A stretch of 64,000 bases of DNA from positions 38,387 through 102,386 of the forward strand of contig UPYT01000010.1 in NCBI GenBank assembly GCA_900538475.1, given 5' to 3'. This document shows, one piece after another, positions 63,672 to 64,000 of this stretch (within the stretch, counting starts at the first letter, position 1; each line of letters opens with the position of its first letter). The notes beneath the pieces were generated by a model. The model was not told the DNA's origin, ran no database searches, and saw nothing but the letters and a program-made list of their open reading frames with translations. A program made the translations under genes and the position numbers. Source of the stretch: an uncultured Clostridium sp. (lineage in GTDB: Bacteria > Bacillota > Clostridia > Lachnospirales > Lachnospiraceae).

Positions 63672-64000
63672 AAAGCTCTGCTTCTGCACAAGGGAAATAC
63701 CTTTCTTTGCAAAATTCCGAGAAATAATGGAAAAGGAATTGCAGGGCTAAAGGTCTAATATGGCGTGAAAAAGAGAGCTAACTGACGAATCAAAGTCAGT
63801 TAGCTCTCTTTTAATGAATCATGAAAAATGTTGCCAAATCGTTGCCACAGAGGGCGTCAAGCCTTAGAAGACCCAGTCATACTGGGCTTTTTCGGGACTC
63901 TGAGATTATTCCCACACGACAATTACTAATCAATTTTGTTTAGATATTATTCTCTGTCGTGTTTACAGTTCTTTTGATTATTTGATTTATCCATATTATC
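63672..64000. other. right-end gap with two hairpins, possible mobile-element edge
   Basis: About 330 bp with no intact gene. It holds a perfect terminator hairpin AGAGAGCTAACTGAC/GTCAGTTAGCTCTCT (about 63772-63809) with T-runs, and a second, CCCAGT/ACTGGG plus CTTTTT, at 63872-63892. Between them two GTTGCCA repeats (63831 and 63841) look like an element boundary, but no matching att site was found inside the window. Confidence 0.45.

Overview
The window looks like a chromosomal segment of a gut Firmicute of the Lachnospiraceae (Clostridium cluster XIVa). The grounds are strong AGGAGG-type ribosome binding sites, the gene families present (YhaM, MutS2, DUF4230 pairs, VanW/G5, a DUF3798-like lipoprotein, an AKR with two ferredoxin clusters), lipoproteins with Thr/Ala/Glu-rich linkers, and two very large secreted host-glycan lyases. 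The species cannot be fixed from sequence alone.

Layout, left to right. 1-2657: a truncated M20 amidohydrolase, a YfcC-family carrier and a LysR regulator. 2803-10304: a complete F1Fo ATP synthase operon on the minus strand (atpZ, atpI, then B-E-F-H-A-G-D-C), whose c subunit carries the Na+-binding residues. 10757-11457: a 48-residue membrane peptide and a HIT hydrolase. 11606-17271: a BMP/simple-sugar-type ABC importer (two permeases, a double ATPase) with a DUF3798-like lipoprotein. 17633-28711: two tandem polysaccharide lyase family 8 (hyaluronate/chondroitin lyase) genes with a shared, almost identical 3' third. 28998-36694: RlmCD-type rRNA methyltransferase, an intergenic region with a 40-codon ORF, YhaM, an HtrA-like protein that has lost catalytic residues, MutS2 and an OmpR-type response regulator. 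36797-44435: a secreted flavin reductase lipoprotein, a sensor kinase, two DUF4230 proteins and a TRAP transporter in which the large permease is fused to its binding protein; a T-box leader precedes the TRAP operon. 45064-55879: housekeeping genes (AKR, TrmL, aminotransferase/Lrp, VanW, exonuclease, Nth, B12 radical SAM, dCMP deaminase, Sua5). 56115-58809: an Rrf2 regulator with cysK and metY, and palindromic operator candidates at the metY promoter. 58948-63311: a TPR/SUFU-domain protein, a small unknown protein and a TetR regulator. 63445-64000: a decayed mobile-element end with a frameshifted excisionase-like gene.

Functional picture: an anaerobe that cuts host glycosaminoglycans outside the cell, imports solutes by TRAP, YfcC and ABC systems, disposes of electrons through an extracytoplasmic flavoenzyme, and probably links its ATP synthase to a sodium gradient. 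The most unusual items are the homogenised PL8 pair (one with an extra non-catalytic lyase beta-module at its N-terminus), the T-box-controlled DctM-DctP fusion, the degenerate HtrA-like protein, a dispersed terminator-like repeat family, and the structured intergenic region at 30574-30862.
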